Positions 1 to 9,730 of a stretch of DNA of 64,000 bases are shown here, piece by piece (the first letter of the stretch is position 1; each line of letters starts with the position of its first letter). The DNA is from Lujinxingiaceae bacterium (GTDB taxonomy: Bacteria > Myxococcota_A > Bradymonadia > Bradymonadales > Bradymonadaceae), in the NCBI GenBank assembly GCA_013697635.1, contig JACCWM010000106.1, positions 99,071-163,070 of the forward strand, in the 5' to 3' direction. The position numbers and the translations under genes were made by a program. Below the pieces are notes generated by a model. The model did not search any database and was not told where the DNA came from. It was given only the letters and a program-made list of their open reading frames with translations.

Positions 1-11
1 CGATGCCTGTT

Positions 12-40
12 TTGATTTGGAATTAGCACTACAACATATT
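12..40 (+). promoter_or_regulatory. possible sigma-70 promoter of the purine operon
   Basis: TTGATT (12-17) and CATATT (35-40) are separated by 17 nt, each matching four of six consensus bases. They lie about 64 nt upstream of the purC ATG. This is a pattern match only; no PurR-like operator or purine riboswitch was recognised in the 100 nt available. Confidence 0.3.
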
Positions 41-103
41 CCTTCTATCTTCCGACGCGTCTTTGGGACCGTGCAGTAAGACTTTTCACAGGTGGAAACG
101 ATC

Positions 104-820
104 ATGCGCAATGAGCAGATTTACGAGGGTAAGGCCAAGAAGCTTCTGTTGACCGATGACAAAAACGTCCTGCTTCAACGCTTCAAGGACTCGGCGACGG
201 CCTTCAATGGTGTCAAGAAGGCCGAGTTTGCAGGCAAGGGCGAGACGAATAATGCGATCTCGACCTTCTGTTTTCAGAAGCTCGAGGCCGCCGGGGTGCC
301 GACGCACTTCATTGAGCGAGTTAATGATCGAGATATGCTCATCAAGCGCCTCGACATGATCCCGCTCGAGATCGTGGTCCGCAACATCGTCGCGGGTAGC
401 CTGGCCAAGCGTACCGGCCTCGATGAGGGCACGGTCGTCAAAGAGCCAATCGTTGAGACTTATCTCAAGCGCGACGATCTCAACGATCCTCACCTGGCCG
501 ACGTCCACGTCTTTATGCTCGACATCTTACGTCCCGACCAACTCGAGCGCCTCAAGCAGCTCGCATTGAAGGTCAACGCCACCCTCGATCCGATTTTCGA
601 GCGCGCCGGCATGAAGCTCGTCGATTTCAAGCTTGAGTTCGGCCTCGACGCCGACGGCCAGGTCGTGCTTGGTGACGAGTTCAGCCCCGACACCTCGAGG
701 CTCTGGGACCTCGAGACGCGGCGCAAGCTCGACAAGGACGTCTTTCGCGCCGACCTGGGTGACCTCATGGAGGTCTACCATGAAGTGGCCGCTCGCCTGG
801 GAGTTCTGCCGCAGACTTGA
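104..820 (+). CDS. purC: phosphoribosylaminoimidazole-succinocarboxamide synthase (SAICAR synthase)
   Basis: This cytoplasmic enzyme joins CAIR and aspartate with ATP to give SAICAR in de novo purine synthesis. The 238-residue protein has the usual length of a bacterial stand-alone PurC. The N-terminal YEGKAKK (residues 7-13), the central VVRNIVAGSLAKR, and DEFSPDTSRLWD are the family signatures for nucleotide and substrate binding. I chose the ATG at 104 because AGGTGGA sits 7 nt upstream; an in-frame GTG at 92 would overlap that site. It is the first gene of a purC-purS-purQ-purL cluster, which covers four enzymes or subunits of the same pathway. Confidence 0.97.
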   Translation: MRNEQIYEGKAKKLLLTDDKNVLLQRFKDSATAFNGVKKAEFAGKGETNNAISTFCFQKLEAAGVPTHFIERVNDRDMLIKRLDMIPLEIVVRNIVAGSLAKRTGLDEGTVVKEPIVETYLKRDDLNDPHLADVHVFMLDILRPDQLERLKQLALKVNATLDPIFERAGMKLVDFKLEFGLDADGQVVLGDEFSPDTSRLWDLETRRKLDKDVFRADLGDLMEVYHEVAARLGVLPQT

Positions 821-875
821 ATTCGGCACGTAGCTGTCGGCCCTGATCCGCCAGCTCCAATTGAGGTACAATGTT

Positions 876-1127
876 ATGCAGCGTGCTCGCGTTTTGATTC
901 GCAACAAACCCGGTGTCTTTGATCCCCAGGGAAAGGTCGTTCACAGCGGACTGCGCCGCCTCGGCCACGAAAGCGTGCAAGACGTGCGCGTGGGCAAGGT
1001 CATCGACCTGCGCTTTGCCTCGGGTTCGCCAGACGAGCTTCGCGCGCGCATCGAGCGCATGTGCAGTGAGTTTTTGGTCAATCCGGTGATCGAGGATTAC
1101 ACCATTCAGTTCCTCGATGAGGAATGA
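876..1127 (+). CDS. purS: phosphoribosylformylglycinamidine synthase subunit PurS
   Basis: This is the small structural subunit that bridges PurQ and PurL in the three-part FGAM synthase. The product has 83 residues, normal for PurS, with the typical start RARVLIRNKPGVFDPQGK and the closing VNPVIEDYTIQF. The ATG at 876 is chosen because GAGG lies at 863-866; an in-frame TTG at 861 is less likely. It lies 55 nt after purC and 27 nt before purQ. Its presence agrees with the short form of PurL downstream, since organisms with the long fused PurL lack purS. Confidence 0.95.
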   Translation: MQRARVLIRNKPGVFDPQGKVVHSGLRRLGHESVQDVRVGKVIDLRFASGSPDELRARIERMCSEFLVNPVIEDYTIQFLDEE

Positions 1128-1154
1128 CCCTCGGGTCTTCGCGAGAGAGTTTTG

Positions 1155-1841
1155 ATGAAAGTAGCCGTTGTCGTCTTTCCCGGCTCGAACTGTGAGCGGG
1201 ACTGCGAGCACGTCCTCGAAAATGTCATCGGTGCAAGCGTCGTGCGTGCCTGGCACCGCGATCATGAGCTTCCTAAGGTTGACTGCGTGGTGTTGCCGGG
1301 CGGATTTTCCTACGGCGACTATTTGCGCGCCGGCGCCGTGAGCAAGATCAGCCCGATCATGAAGGCTGTGTCCGAGTTCGCCTTCAGTGGCGGCCCGGTC
1401 ATTGGTATCTGCAATGGCTTCCAGGTGCTGCTCGAGTGCGGACTATTGCCCGGCGCGATGCTGCGCAATCGCTCACTGCGTTTTGTCTGCAAGGACACCT
1501 TTGTTCGCTGCGCGACTGAGCGCACACCGTTTACCAGCGGGCTGAGCCTGGGTGAGGTGCTCAAGTTGCCCATCGCCCATGCCGAGGGCAATTACTATGT
1601 CGACGCCGAGGAGCTCAGGGCGCTGCAGGACAATGATCAGATTGTCTTTCAGTATACGAGCGGCGATGGCGAGGCCAACGATGGCGCCAACCCTAACGGC
1701 AGCATCTTCAACATTGCCGGAGTCTGCAACCGCGCAGGCAATGTGCTGGGTATGATGCCGCACCCGGAGCGCGCGGCCGAGGATGTTTTGGGCAACAGCG
1801 GCGGCGCAGCACTGTTCGCGTCGATCATTCACACTCTTTGA
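1155..1841 (+). CDS. purQ: phosphoribosylformylglycinamidine synthase subunit PurQ (glutamine amidotransferase)
   Basis: This class I glutamine amidotransferase subunit hydrolyses glutamine and passes ammonia to PurL. The nucleophile is Cys86 in GICNGFQ, and the HPE of the triad lies near residue 203 in MMPHPERA. The N-terminal FPGSNCERD and [12 protein letters not shown] are PurQ hallmarks. The length of 228 residues is normal. The ATG at 1155 follows a GAGAGA stretch; an upstream TTG at 1152 is in frame and adjacent. The purL gene starts 31 nt after the stop. Confidence 0.97.
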   Translation: MKVAVVVFPGSNCERDCEHVLENVIGASVVRAWHRDHELPKVDCVVLPGGFSYGDYLRAGAVSKISPIMKAVSEFAFSGGPVIGICNGFQVLLECGLLPGAMLRNRSLRFVCKDTFVRCATERTPFTSGLSLGEVLKLPIAHAEGNYYVDAEELRALQDNDQIVFQYTSGDGEANDGANPNGSIFNIAGVCNRAGNVLGMMPHPERAAEDVLGNSGGAALFASIIHTL

Positions 1842-1872
1842 TTCCTGGCACCAAGCCGCGAGAGCGACACCA

Positions 1873-4107
1873 ATGAACAATTTAGACAAACGCCGATTTG
1901 CTGCATCCCACGGAGTCAGCGACGAGGAGTACGAGCGTGTGCTCGAAGTGCTCGGCCGCGAGCCTTCGATGACCGAGATCGGCGTGGTCAGCGCGATGTG
2001 GAGTGAACACTGCTCCTACAAGAGCTCGCGCGTGCACCTCAAGAAATTTCCCACCACCGGCCCGCAAGTCGTGCAAGGCCCGGGTGAGAACGCCGGCGCC
2101 GTCGACATCGGCGGTGGGCTGGCAGCCGTCTTCAAGATGGAGAGTCACAACCACCCCAGCTATATCGAGCCCTATCAGGGTGCTGCGACCGGCGTCGGCG
2201 GCATCTTGCGCGACGTCTTTACGATGGGAGCTCGGCCGATAGCCAGCCTGAACAGCCTTCGCTTCGGCGCGATCGATCACGCACGCACGCCCTATTTGTT
2301 TCACGGCGTGGTCGGCGGCATCGCCGGCTACGGGAACTGCGTTGGCGTTCCGACCGTCGGCGGCGAGATCTACTTTGACGCCTCCTACAACGGCAACATT
2401 TTGGTCAACGTCTTCACCGTCGGTGTCTGCAAAAAGGACGAGATTTTCTTGGGCGTGGCACGCGGCGTAGGTAATCCCGTCTTCTACGTGGGCGCCGGAA
2501 CCGGGCGCGACGGCATTCACGGCGCGACGATGGCGAGCGCGCAGTTCTCCGACCAGACCGAAGAGAAGCGACCCACGGTGCAAGTCGGTGATCCGTTTCG
2601 TGAGAAGCTTTTGCTCGAGGCTTGTCTGGAGTTGATGAAGACCGACGTCATTGTCGGCATTCAAGACATGGGCGCAGCCGGTCTGACCAGTTCATCGGTT
2701 GAGATGGCCGACCGTGGCAAACTGGGTATCCGCATCGACGCCGACAAAATTCCGGTGCGCGAGGAGAACATGTCGGCCTACGAGATGCTGCTCAGCGAGA
2801 GCCAGGAGCGAATGCTGATCGTTGTCGAGCGTGGCAAGGAGGACGCGATTGCGCGCATTTTCGACAAATGGGAGCTCGAGTGGGCGCAAATCGGCGAGGT
2901 GATCGCCGAACAGCGCTTCGAGGTCTACGAGAAGGGCGAGCTGGCCTGTGATTTGCCCGTGAGCCTGCTGACGTCGGCGGCGCCGCAGTATGACCGTCCA
3001 CGCAAGCGTCCCGCTTATCTCGATGCGCTCAAGCCCGCCGTAATCGATGCTCCTGACGACCTGGGCCAGGCCTTCGTCGAGCTCATGGCAAGCCCCAACA
3101 TCTGCTCTCGAGCCAGTGTTTATAAGCAGTTTGATCACATGGTCGGTATCGGTACCGTCGTGCGCCCGGGGATGGGTGACGCTGCGGTCGTGCGTATTCC
3201 AGGCACCGAGCAAGCCCTGGCGATCACCGTTGATTGCAATAGCCGCTTTTGCTACCTCGACCCGCGTGAGGGCGCAAAACTCGCGGTCGCCGAGTGCGCG
3301 CGCAACATCAGTTGTGTGGGCGCAACGCCGCTTGGCATCACGGATTGCCTCAACTTTGGCGATCCCACCCATCCCGAGGTCATGTGGCAATTCTCAGAGG
3401 CCGTCGAAGGCATGTCCGAGGCCTGTATCGCCTTTGATACGCCGGTCGTCAGCGGAAACGTCAGCTTGTACAATGCCTCGTTCGACAAAGACATCTATCC
3501 CACACCCACGGTTGCCATGGTTGGAAACTTCAGCCGGTTACTCGAAGGACCAGGGCGTGCGCAGGGCTACTGCGACGCCTCCTTTAAGGGCGAGGGCGAC
3601 AGGGTTGTTCTGTTTGGGCGCACCGACACGAACGACATTGGCGGATCGGAATACCTTTGGACGCGTGCGGCGCAGCTTGGTCAGCGTCCTCCGCGTCTCG
3701 ACCTCGAACTCGAGAAGGCCGTTCAGCGCCTGGTCCGCGACAGCATCGCCCAAGGCTTGCTTCTGAGCGCGCACGACTGCGCCGATGGCGGCCTCGGCGT
3801 TACGCTTGCCGAATGTTGTATCGGCGCCGAGGGGCATGCTCTGGGGCTTAACATCGAGATGGATATCGATACCATCGCGCGAGCAGACCTTTTTCTCTTC
3901 TGTGAGAGCCCATCGCGCATCGTTGTCTCAGTTCGCGAAGCCGACCTCAGCGCACTCGTGAGCCAGGCCGAGGCTGCTGGCGTTCCATCCACGGTGATTG
4001 GAACGGTAACCGCGCTTCCGCGACTGGTCTGGCCGGGCGTGCTCGACCTGCCAACAGGCGACTTGCAACATGCCCACAAGCATGGGCTTAGCCGCCTGGA
4101 CGCATAG
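1873..4107 (+). CDS. purL: phosphoribosylformylglycinamidine synthase subunit PurL (short form)
   Basis: This is the synthetase subunit of FGAM synthase, which uses ATP and ammonia from PurQ to convert FGAR to FGAM. At 744 residues it is the small PurL that works with PurS and PurQ. It shows [11 protein letters not shown] near the N terminus, [17 protein letters not shown], and the ATP-binding repeat with [14 protein letters not shown]. The ATG at 1873 gives the usual start ([20 protein letters not shown]); the open frame runs further upstream into purQ but without family similarity. A strong hairpin follows the stop. Confidence 0.97.
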   Translation: MNNLDKRRFAASHGVSDEEYERVLEVLGREPSMTEIGVVSAMWSEHCSYKSSRVHLKKFPTTGPQVVQGPGENAGAVDIGGGLAAVFKMESHNHPSYIEPYQGAATGVGGILRDVFTMGARPIASLNSLRFGAIDHARTPYLFHGVVGGIAGYGNCVGVPTVGGEIYFDASYNGNILVNVFTVGVCKKDEIFLGVARGVGNPVFYVGAGTGRDGIHGATMASAQFSDQTEEKRPTVQVGDPFREKLLLEACLELMKTDVIVGIQDMGAAGLTSSSVEMADRGKLGIRIDADKIPVREENMSAYEMLLSESQERMLIVVERGKEDAIARIFDKWELEWAQIGEVIAEQRFEVYEKGELACDLPVSLLTSAAPQYDRPRKRPAYLDALKPAVIDAPDDLGQAFVELMASPNICSRASVYKQFDHMVGIGTVVRPGMGDAAVVRIPGTEQALAITVDCNSRFCYLDPREGAKLAVAECARNISCVGATPLGITDCLNFGDPTHPEVMWQFSEAVEGMSEACIAFDTPVVSGNVSLYNASFDKDIYPTPTVAMVGNFSRLLEGPGRAQGYCDASFKGEGDRVVLFGRTDTNDIGGSEYLWTRAAQLGQRPPRLDLELEKAVQRLVRDSIAQGLLLSAHDCADGGLGVTLAECCIGAEGHALGLNIEMDIDTIARADLFLFCESPSRIVVSVREADLSALVSQAEAAGVPSTVIGTVTALPRLVWPGVLDLPTGDLQHAHKHGLSRLDA

Positions 4108-4125
4108 GCCCGATCGAGAACTGAG

Positions 4126-4165
4126 CGCAAAGAGGCCCGCCGGCGAACCGGCGGGCCTCTTTGCG
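4126..4165. terminator. perfect 18-bp hairpin between convergent genes
   Basis: The arms 4126-4143 and 4148-4165 are perfectly complementary around a CGAA loop, with an A-rich base on one side and CTCTTT on the other. It sits between purL and the convergent beta-propeller lipoprotein gene. It therefore probably ends transcription from both sides, although there is no long T tract outside the stem. Confidence 0.75.
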
Positions 4166-4183
4166 TTCAGTCCTGGCGAAATC

Positions 4184-6019
4184 TCAAAGCAAGATCGGCG
4201 GACACTCCGAGCGTACCGAGAGACTCTTGAGCACTGGTACGGCGACGACGTCGCCCTCACTGAGTGCGTTGAGCTGAGACTCGACCTGAATGAACTGCGA
4301 TCGGTGCAGATTGAGCGGCTCCAAAATCGCCTTGAGATTGACAGGCGAAGCTGTGCTGGGAAGTTCAGCGACGTCAATCCACTCCGCCTGTGCCAGTTGG
4401 TCGCGCGCGTTGGCCACCCGTACTCGCATCGTGATCGTTGCGCCCGCAGGCACATCGGAGGTGAAATGCAACTCTTCCCACTCGTTGTAGACAAAATGTG
4501 CCGGCGCGCAGCCCTCGAAGGTGCGAACGAATATGCCGCGTCGGTTCGTTGCGAAGCGAAGCTGTGATCCGGTCATGTCCGAGTAAGTATAAGGCGAGAC
4601 AAAACCTGCCTGGGTGTGGATGACCTGTCCATCGTTCAAACCCGCGCCGGGCTGCACGACCAGGGCGTTGTTGTGCCCGTAGTTGATGCCCCAGGCCTTT
4701 CCGTCCAGATCGACGGCGATGCCCTTGACGCTTTGTTGGGCCGTGCCTGCCACAATCGCCCAGTTATTCGGATTGTCTGCTTCCACACGGTACATGCCCT
4801 GGTTGTAGCCTGCGCCGTAGATCCAACCTTTGTCGTCAGCGGCGATGCCGTGAATAAACGCTCCCGGATTAACCAGTACAATGCGCTGGCCAGGCGGTGC
4901 GGCCGGGTCGTAGCGCATCAGATTGCCTCCAAGCCAGACACGTTGCTTGAAGTCGACGGTGATGCCGTAGGCACCTGCGGGCAGATTGATGATCTGCTTG
5001 ACACATGTGTCACCGGTGTCATCGCACACCGGCTCGGCGTTGCATGATTGGCTGTCGGTGCAACGGTTCGTGTCCAGGCGAGCCAGGCGGGAATTGGGGT
5101 AGGTGGCAATCCAAAGGTTGCCGGCCTTATCCAACGCAAAGCCGTAGGGCGCATGCGGAGCGGTCGTGCGCACCAGGATCTGGCCGGTCTCGCCATCGAG
5201 CTTCCAGATCACGCCGTTCCAACCGCCGACCCAGACCACCGGGCCATCACTGCCGTCTTGAGCGGCGATCGCGCGGATGATGCCACCGTCGGTCAGCGGC
5301 GTGTTCCACAGCACACAGTCGTCTTGCCCAAAGGGTTTGACGTCATTGGCGCCCGTTGATGTGTTGATGATTCCGTCGCCCGATCGATCTCGGCAATTTG
5401 CGCCGTTGGCGATCTTGGTCACGCTCATGCCCGAGCGATTACCGACATAGACGTCGCTGTAATTGTTGACCGAGGTGCGAGACGGGTCGTTGCTCGTTCC
5501 GTGAGGACCAGTCAAGTAACGTGCAACCTCCTCGTAGGTTCGAGAATCGACCTTGGAGATGGTGCCCTGGCCGGTGTTCGCGATCCAGACGTAGTGGGAG
5601 GCTCCCGCCGTGCCCGGGGCTTCCAGAGTGATGTGGCCATCGGCATCAAGCACGACGCCGCCGCTGCCATCGGCTGCGATGTCAAAAGGCGTGCCGCTGG
5701 ACGGGCCCACTGTGCCAACCTGACAGCTAACATCGCAACTCCCACACAGCGCCCGCTTGGCGCAGGTTTCGCCGGTCTGGTTGTTGCTGGTCTGATTGTT
5801 GGGCTGGGTCTGATTATTGGTTGGTGTGGTCGACGCCTGGCATTTACCATTGATGCAGGACGCTCCCCCACAATCGACCGGCGTTGTGCAACTCTTGGCA
5901 ATGTCGTTATTGGAATCCTTCGTTGGGCCTGTCAACTGTGCGTCGTCGCAACCCGAAAAAAGGAATCCCACAAACACCATGGACAGAATCAAAGGAAATC
6001 TGCCGGGGTTTCTCCACAT
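4184..6019 (-). CDS. NHL/beta-propeller lipoprotein with NNQT linker
   Basis: The 611-residue product begins with a lipoprotein signal peptide ending in the lipobox FSGC, so it is probably anchored in the outer membrane. A short Cys-containing stretch (CTTPVDCGGASCINGKC) and an Asn/Gln/Thr linker with repeated NNQT follow. The body has repeated blades such as GFALDKAGNLWIATY and GITVDFKQRVWLGGN, typical of NHL/SMP-30-like propellers. The C-terminal ~130 residues look like a beta-sandwich. I chose the ATG at 6019, preceded by TGGAG, over an in-frame GTG at 6031. Its ligand is unknown; propellers of this kind usually bind proteins or carbohydrates. Confidence 0.85.
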   Translation of the reverse strand: MWRNPGRFPLILSMVFVGFLFSGCDDAQLTGPTKDSNNDIAKSCTTPVDCGGASCINGKCQASTTPTNNQTQPNNQTSNNQTGETCAKRALCGSCDVSCQVGTVGPSSGTPFDIAADGSGGVVLDADGHITLEAPGTAGASHYVWIANTGQGTISKVDSRTYEEVARYLTGPHGTSNDPSRTSVNNYSDVYVGNRSGMSVTKIANGANCRDRSGDGIINTSTGANDVKPFGQDDCVLWNTPLTDGGIIRAIAAQDGSDGPVVWVGGWNGVIWKLDGETGQILVRTTAPHAPYGFALDKAGNLWIATYPNSRLARLDTNRCTDSQSCNAEPVCDDTGDTCVKQIINLPAGAYGITVDFKQRVWLGGNLMRYDPAAPPGQRIVLVNPGAFIHGIAADDKGWIYGAGYNQGMYRVEADNPNNWAIVAGTAQQSVKGIAVDLDGKAWGINYGHNNALVVQPGAGLNDGQVIHTQAGFVSPYTYSDMTGSQLRFATNRRGIFVRTFEGCAPAHFVYNEWEELHFTSDVPAGATITMRVRVANARDQLAQAEWIDVAELPSTASPVNLKAILEPLNLHRSQFIQVESQLNALSEGDVVAVPVLKSLSVRSECPPILL

Positions 6020-6209
6020 TTTAAGCTCCACAATTTAAGTTCCCAAACGCGCCGAGGCAGCTTGATTACACTTTCCTACATCAAGTTAGCAAAACTGAAC
6101 GCTACTTGCAAAAGCCCAGTGGGATGCTTGCCAACTTCGATCAGGTCATTTAGACAGTGGAGAGTATGTAAGTATGCTTATCAAACGGACTCTCAAAGCA
6201 GGAAAACAC

Positions 6210-7916
6210 ATGAGACGTTTTCATCTCGGACTTGTCCTAATCGTCCTCATTGCGATCACCGGCATATGGAGTGGGTGCAAGTCGGGCGCGGGACAACCCG
6301 ATGACGCCTTGACGCGTGAAGGCAAGATTCCAACGTTCTTCAAGAACATTCCGGCCGACGCACCTTATGTGATGACGGGTACCGAAGCGTTTCCTTTCGA
6401 CTTGCTCGAAGGAGCCTTCTCGAAACTTGCCGAGAGCATGGAGCAGTTGTTCCAACGCGCCGAGGATGACGGCGAATTTAATCAAGAAGACAGCGCAGCG
6501 CGCGTCGTATTCGCCGTGATGCGCGAGTTTCGCGGCAAGTTGTCACGCAACGGACTCGAGAGTCTGGGGTTTTCGATGCGTCCTCACTTTGCGCTCTACG
6601 GCGTGGGCTTGCTCCCTGTCTATCGCATGGAACTTCACGACCCCGCGGCGTTTGAAGGATTTCTCGCGCGCATAGAAGCTGGGAGCGGCGCCGATGTCCT
6701 TCACAAGACCCTCGGAGAAATCGCTTATCGCGAATACGCGCTCGATGATTTGATCGTGCCTGTCGCGATTATCGGCAATGAGGTGATCGTCGGCGCGACC
6801 ACTCGAAAAGGCGTTGATGCCTTCTTGCCGTATATGCTTGGCCTCAAGCTTCCCCAAAAGAGCCTTGCCGACCACAACCGCATCAAAGACGTGATCAACG
6901 CCTACAATCTGTCCGCCTTTGGCGCTGGCTATGTCGATTTCGAGGCGATCACCGCCGCCCTTTTGGGTCGCCTGGAGCCAGGCTCGATCATGGCCGAGAT
7001 TTGGCAAGCACTCGAGTTGAAAGCGCTCGACGTGACACCGGGCTGTGACGAGGAGTTTTCAGCCATAGTCGCCGATGTGCCCCGCGTGGTTTTTGGCTAT
7101 GAGAAGCTAACGCGCGCCGAGATGGATACGGTGTTCGCCTTCGAAGTGAAGTCGGACTTCGCCACGCGCCTTGGAGAGACGCGCGCGCCCATACCTGGTC
7201 TCAACTCGCCGCTTGCAGCCCAGGCCTGGATTTACGGGGGACTGGGTGTCGACGTGCAAAAACTCGCAGTGTTTTTGAGTGATCTGGCGCTGCGTGTTCG
7301 TGCAACCCCATACCAGTGTAAGTCCATGGCAATGCTCAATAGCGCAGCAGTCCAGATGCAAATGACGCCCGACCAGCTCCCGCCATTCATCACTCAGCTT
7401 CGTGGTGTCGCTTTGATGGTCAAACACTTCGCGGTCGGTGAGGACTTTGAATCGCCGACCCAGTTCGATGTTGTTGCCCTGGTTGACAGCAGCGAGCCGG
7501 CGGATCTTTTTAAGATTCTGCAAATGGTTTTGCCGTTTTTGCATGGGGTTATCCTCGAACCCAATGGCATTCCAACGCCGCTGCCGGAGATCGCTGAATA
7601 TGCCTATCTGGTAGTGCCCCATGTTGCGATGACTTCAAGCGTGCTGGCCTTCAGTGCCGGTGTCGGCATGCAAGACGACCTGGCCGCGCTGCTCGAGCGC
7701 GGCCCCGGCGCACGCACGCCATTGGTCATGCTCAGCTACGATTATGCGAAGATCAGCAAGAGCTTGCTCTATAACATCGAGTCGGGTGACTCCGAGACGC
7801 TCGAGTTGATGAGTAGCCTGAGCGAGTTGTTTGGCAAAATCGTCATGACGATTGACGCTGAGCCGCGCGGAATCTTCGTTCGCTACCATGCCGAATTGAT
7901 GCCTGCTGCCCAATAA
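6210..7916 (+). CDS. lipoprotein of unknown function
   Basis: The 568-residue product has a classic lipoprotein signal: basic MRRFH, a hydrophobic core, then WSGC. After the lipidated Cys comes a mixed alpha/beta protein with two loosely similar halves. Phrases such as FALYGVGLLPVYRMEL and PTQFDVVALVDSSEPADLFKIL recall DUF3352-like proteins, but I cannot assign the family firmly. The ATG at 6210 has AGGA 6 nt upstream; an ATG at 6174 in the same frame is an alternative that would give a longer n-region. It is divergent from the propeller lipoprotein, and the acyltransferase follows 38 nt downstream. Confidence 0.8.
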   Translation: MRRFHLGLVLIVLIAITGIWSGCKSGAGQPDDALTREGKIPTFFKNIPADAPYVMTGTEAFPFDLLEGAFSKLAESMEQLFQRAEDDGEFNQEDSAARVVFAVMREFRGKLSRNGLESLGFSMRPHFALYGVGLLPVYRMELHDPAAFEGFLARIEAGSGADVLHKTLGEIAYREYALDDLIVPVAIIGNEVIVGATTRKGVDAFLPYMLGLKLPQKSLADHNRIKDVINAYNLSAFGAGYVDFEAITAALLGRLEPGSIMAEIWQALELKALDVTPGCDEEFSAIVADVPRVVFGYEKLTRAEMDTVFAFEVKSDFATRLGETRAPIPGLNSPLAAQAWIYGGLGVDVQKLAVFLSDLALRVRATPYQCKSMAMLNSAAVQMQMTPDQLPPFITQLRGVALMVKHFAVGEDFESPTQFDVVALVDSSEPADLFKILQMVLPFLHGVILEPNGIPTPLPEIAEYAYLVVPHVAMTSSVLAFSAGVGMQDDLAALLERGPGARTPLVMLSYDYAKISKSLLYNIESGDSETLELMSSLSELFGKIVMTIDAEPRGIFVRYHAELMPAAQ

Positions 7917-7954
7917 GTTCGAGACACGGCTCGACGCGCACAAGGGACACCGCC

Positions 7955-8788
7955 ATGCCGACAAAGCTGCTCACTGACGACGAGGTTCTTGAACGGGTGA
8001 AAGCGCTCGAGATCCCGTTCAATCGCTACGGACTCGACCCCTACGGCATCTCTCAGGAGCATCTCGCTCAATTCTTCACAATGCTGGGCTGGCTGTACCG
8101 CCATTACTTTCGGGTGCGTACTTTCGGCATTGAGAACGTGCCAGCCCGGGGACGAGCAATGGTCGTTGGCAATCACTCCGGCGGCCTGCCCGTGGATGGT
8201 GCCATGATCCTGACCTCACTGCTGCTCGAGATGGATCCACCACGACTTGGACAGGGCATGGTCGAGAAGTTCGCCAGTCGTTGGCCGTTTGTCTCACACT
8301 GGTTTAGCCGGGTAGGCCAGTTGACCGGACTGCCCGAGCACGCCGAGCGGCTGCTCGAGGATGATCGCCTCTTGATGGTATTTCCCGAGGGCGCGCGAGG
8401 CACAGGCAAGCTCTACCGCGACAAGTACAAACTGGTCCGCTTCGGAACGGGCTTTGTGCGCCTCGCGCTCAAGACCAAGACGCCGATCGTGCCCTTTGCC
8501 TTTATTGGTGGCGAGGAGGCCATTCCAACGGTGTTTCATCTCAAGCGAGCCGCCCGCCTGCTTGGCGTTCCCTATATCCCGGTGGCGCCATACTTGCTGC
8601 CGATTCCCATGCCGATCAAGTGCCAGATCTTCTACGGTGAGGCGATGACTTTCGAGGGCGATGGCACCGAAGACGACGAAGTGATCGAGGGTTACGTCGA
8701 CGCTGTACAAGAGCGCATCCGTGAATTGATCGAGCAAGGCCGTGTTTGGCGCCGCCATGAGCTTTCCACCAACGGCCACAGCGTCTAA
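7955..8788 (+). CDS. lysophospholipid acyltransferase family protein (PlsC-like)
   Basis: This is a predicted membrane-associated acyltransferase of the PlsC/LPLAT superfamily, which moves a fatty acyl chain to a glycerophospholipid or similar acceptor. Block I is [10 protein letters not shown] (His74, Asp81), with six residues between His and Asp instead of the usual four. Block III is FPEGARG near residue 143, and [13 protein letters not shown] matches block IV. The length of 277 residues is normal and no strong membrane segment is seen. The following epimerase-like gene starts 26 nt later, and the two are probably co-transcribed. The acceptor cannot be read from the sequence. Confidence 0.88.
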   Translation: MPTKLLTDDEVLERVKALEIPFNRYGLDPYGISQEHLAQFFTMLGWLYRHYFRVRTFGIENVPARGRAMVVGNHSGGLPVDGAMILTSLLLEMDPPRLGQGMVEKFASRWPFVSHWFSRVGQLTGLPEHAERLLEDDRLLMVFPEGARGTGKLYRDKYKLVRFGTGFVRLALKTKTPIVPFAFIGGEEAIPTVFHLKRAARLLGVPYIPVAPYLLPIPMPIKCQIFYGEAMTFEGDGTEDDEVIEGYVDAVQERIRELIEQGRVWRRHELSTNGHSV

Positions 8789-8814
8789 ATACCAGGCCAA
8801 GCAAGGAGTATGAC

Positions 8815-9726
8815 ATGAAGGTTCTGGTCACCGGAGTATCGAGTAAGCTGGGCCGCTTGGTCGCTGAGCATCTCGTTGCTGCCGGTCACGTGGTTCTTGG
8901 CATCGACCGCCGCCCTTGGCCTGATGCGCCCAAAGGCGTCGAGATGTTCCAGGCCGATATCCGCAAGCGCCCGGCCGAAGATGTGTTCAGAACTCGCAAA
9001 CCTGACGCCGTCATTCACCTTGCAACGGTGACACACTTCTCGGCCAGCTCGCAGGAGCGCTACCGCATCAATCTCGGTGGCACGCGGGCCATCTTCGATC
9101 ATTGTCACACGTACGGCGTCAAGCAGGCCCTCTTTATTGGGCGACATACCTATTACGGCGCCGCCTCGGACTCGCCGCTCTATCACACCGAGGCCGAGCC
9201 GCCGATGGCCGTCACGACCTTTCCCGAGCTGGCAGACCTTGTCGCTGCCGATCTCTTTGCTGGTTCAGCGCTGTGGCGCTATCCAGAGATCGATACGGTC
9301 GTGCTACGGGTCTGCTACGCGCTTGGACCCTCACAGCAAGGCACGCTCGCGAGCTATTTGCGAGGGCCTCGGGTTCCAACGGTGCTTGGCTTCGATCCAC
9401 TCTACCAATTCATTCACGAGCAAGACGTAACCGCAGCGATTTGCCTCGCGCTCGAGAAGAATCTGCGCGGCGTCTTCAACGTCGCAGGTGCTCAGCCCGT
9501 GCCGCTGTCGCTGTTGATCCGCGTCACCGGCCGAAAGGCTCTGCCGCTTCCCGAGTCGGTGCTGCAGCGCATGCTCGGACGTCTCGGTCTTCCCGACCTG
9601 CCCAGAGGCGCCATCAGCCACATCAAGTACCCGGTTGTCATTGATGACAGCACGTTTCGGGCAGCGACCGGCTATCAGCATCGCTTCGATGAAGTTCAGA
9701 CCATGGAAGCATTTCGTTGGGCCTAG
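8815..9726 (+). CDS. NAD-dependent epimerase/dehydratase-like (extended SDR) protein
   Basis: The 303-residue protein has the Rossmann start [13 protein letters not shown] (a TGxxxxxG motif, residues 6-14), D after strand 2 (GIDRRPW), and [11 protein letters not shown], as in extended short-chain dehydrogenases. The usual catalytic YxxxK is not visible: the expected place reads [12 protein letters not shown]. It may therefore bind the nucleotide without acting as a classical epimerase, or use different residues. It forms a two-gene unit with the acyltransferase and ends 4 nt from the convergent HEAT gene, with no hairpin between them. Confidence 0.85.
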   Translation: MKVLVTGVSSKLGRLVAEHLVAAGHVVLGIDRRPWPDAPKGVEMFQADIRKRPAEDVFRTRKPDAVIHLATVTHFSASSQERYRINLGGTRAIFDHCHTYGVKQALFIGRHTYYGAASDSPLYHTEAEPPMAVTTFPELADLVAADLFAGSALWRYPEIDTVVLRVCYALGPSQQGTLASYLRGPRVPTVLGFDPLYQFIHEQDVTAAICLALEKNLRGVFNVAGAQPVPLSLLIRVTGRKALPLPESVLQRMLGRLGLPDLPRGAISHIKYPVVIDDSTFRAATGYQHRFDEVQTMEAFRWA

Positions 9727-9730
9727 CGCG

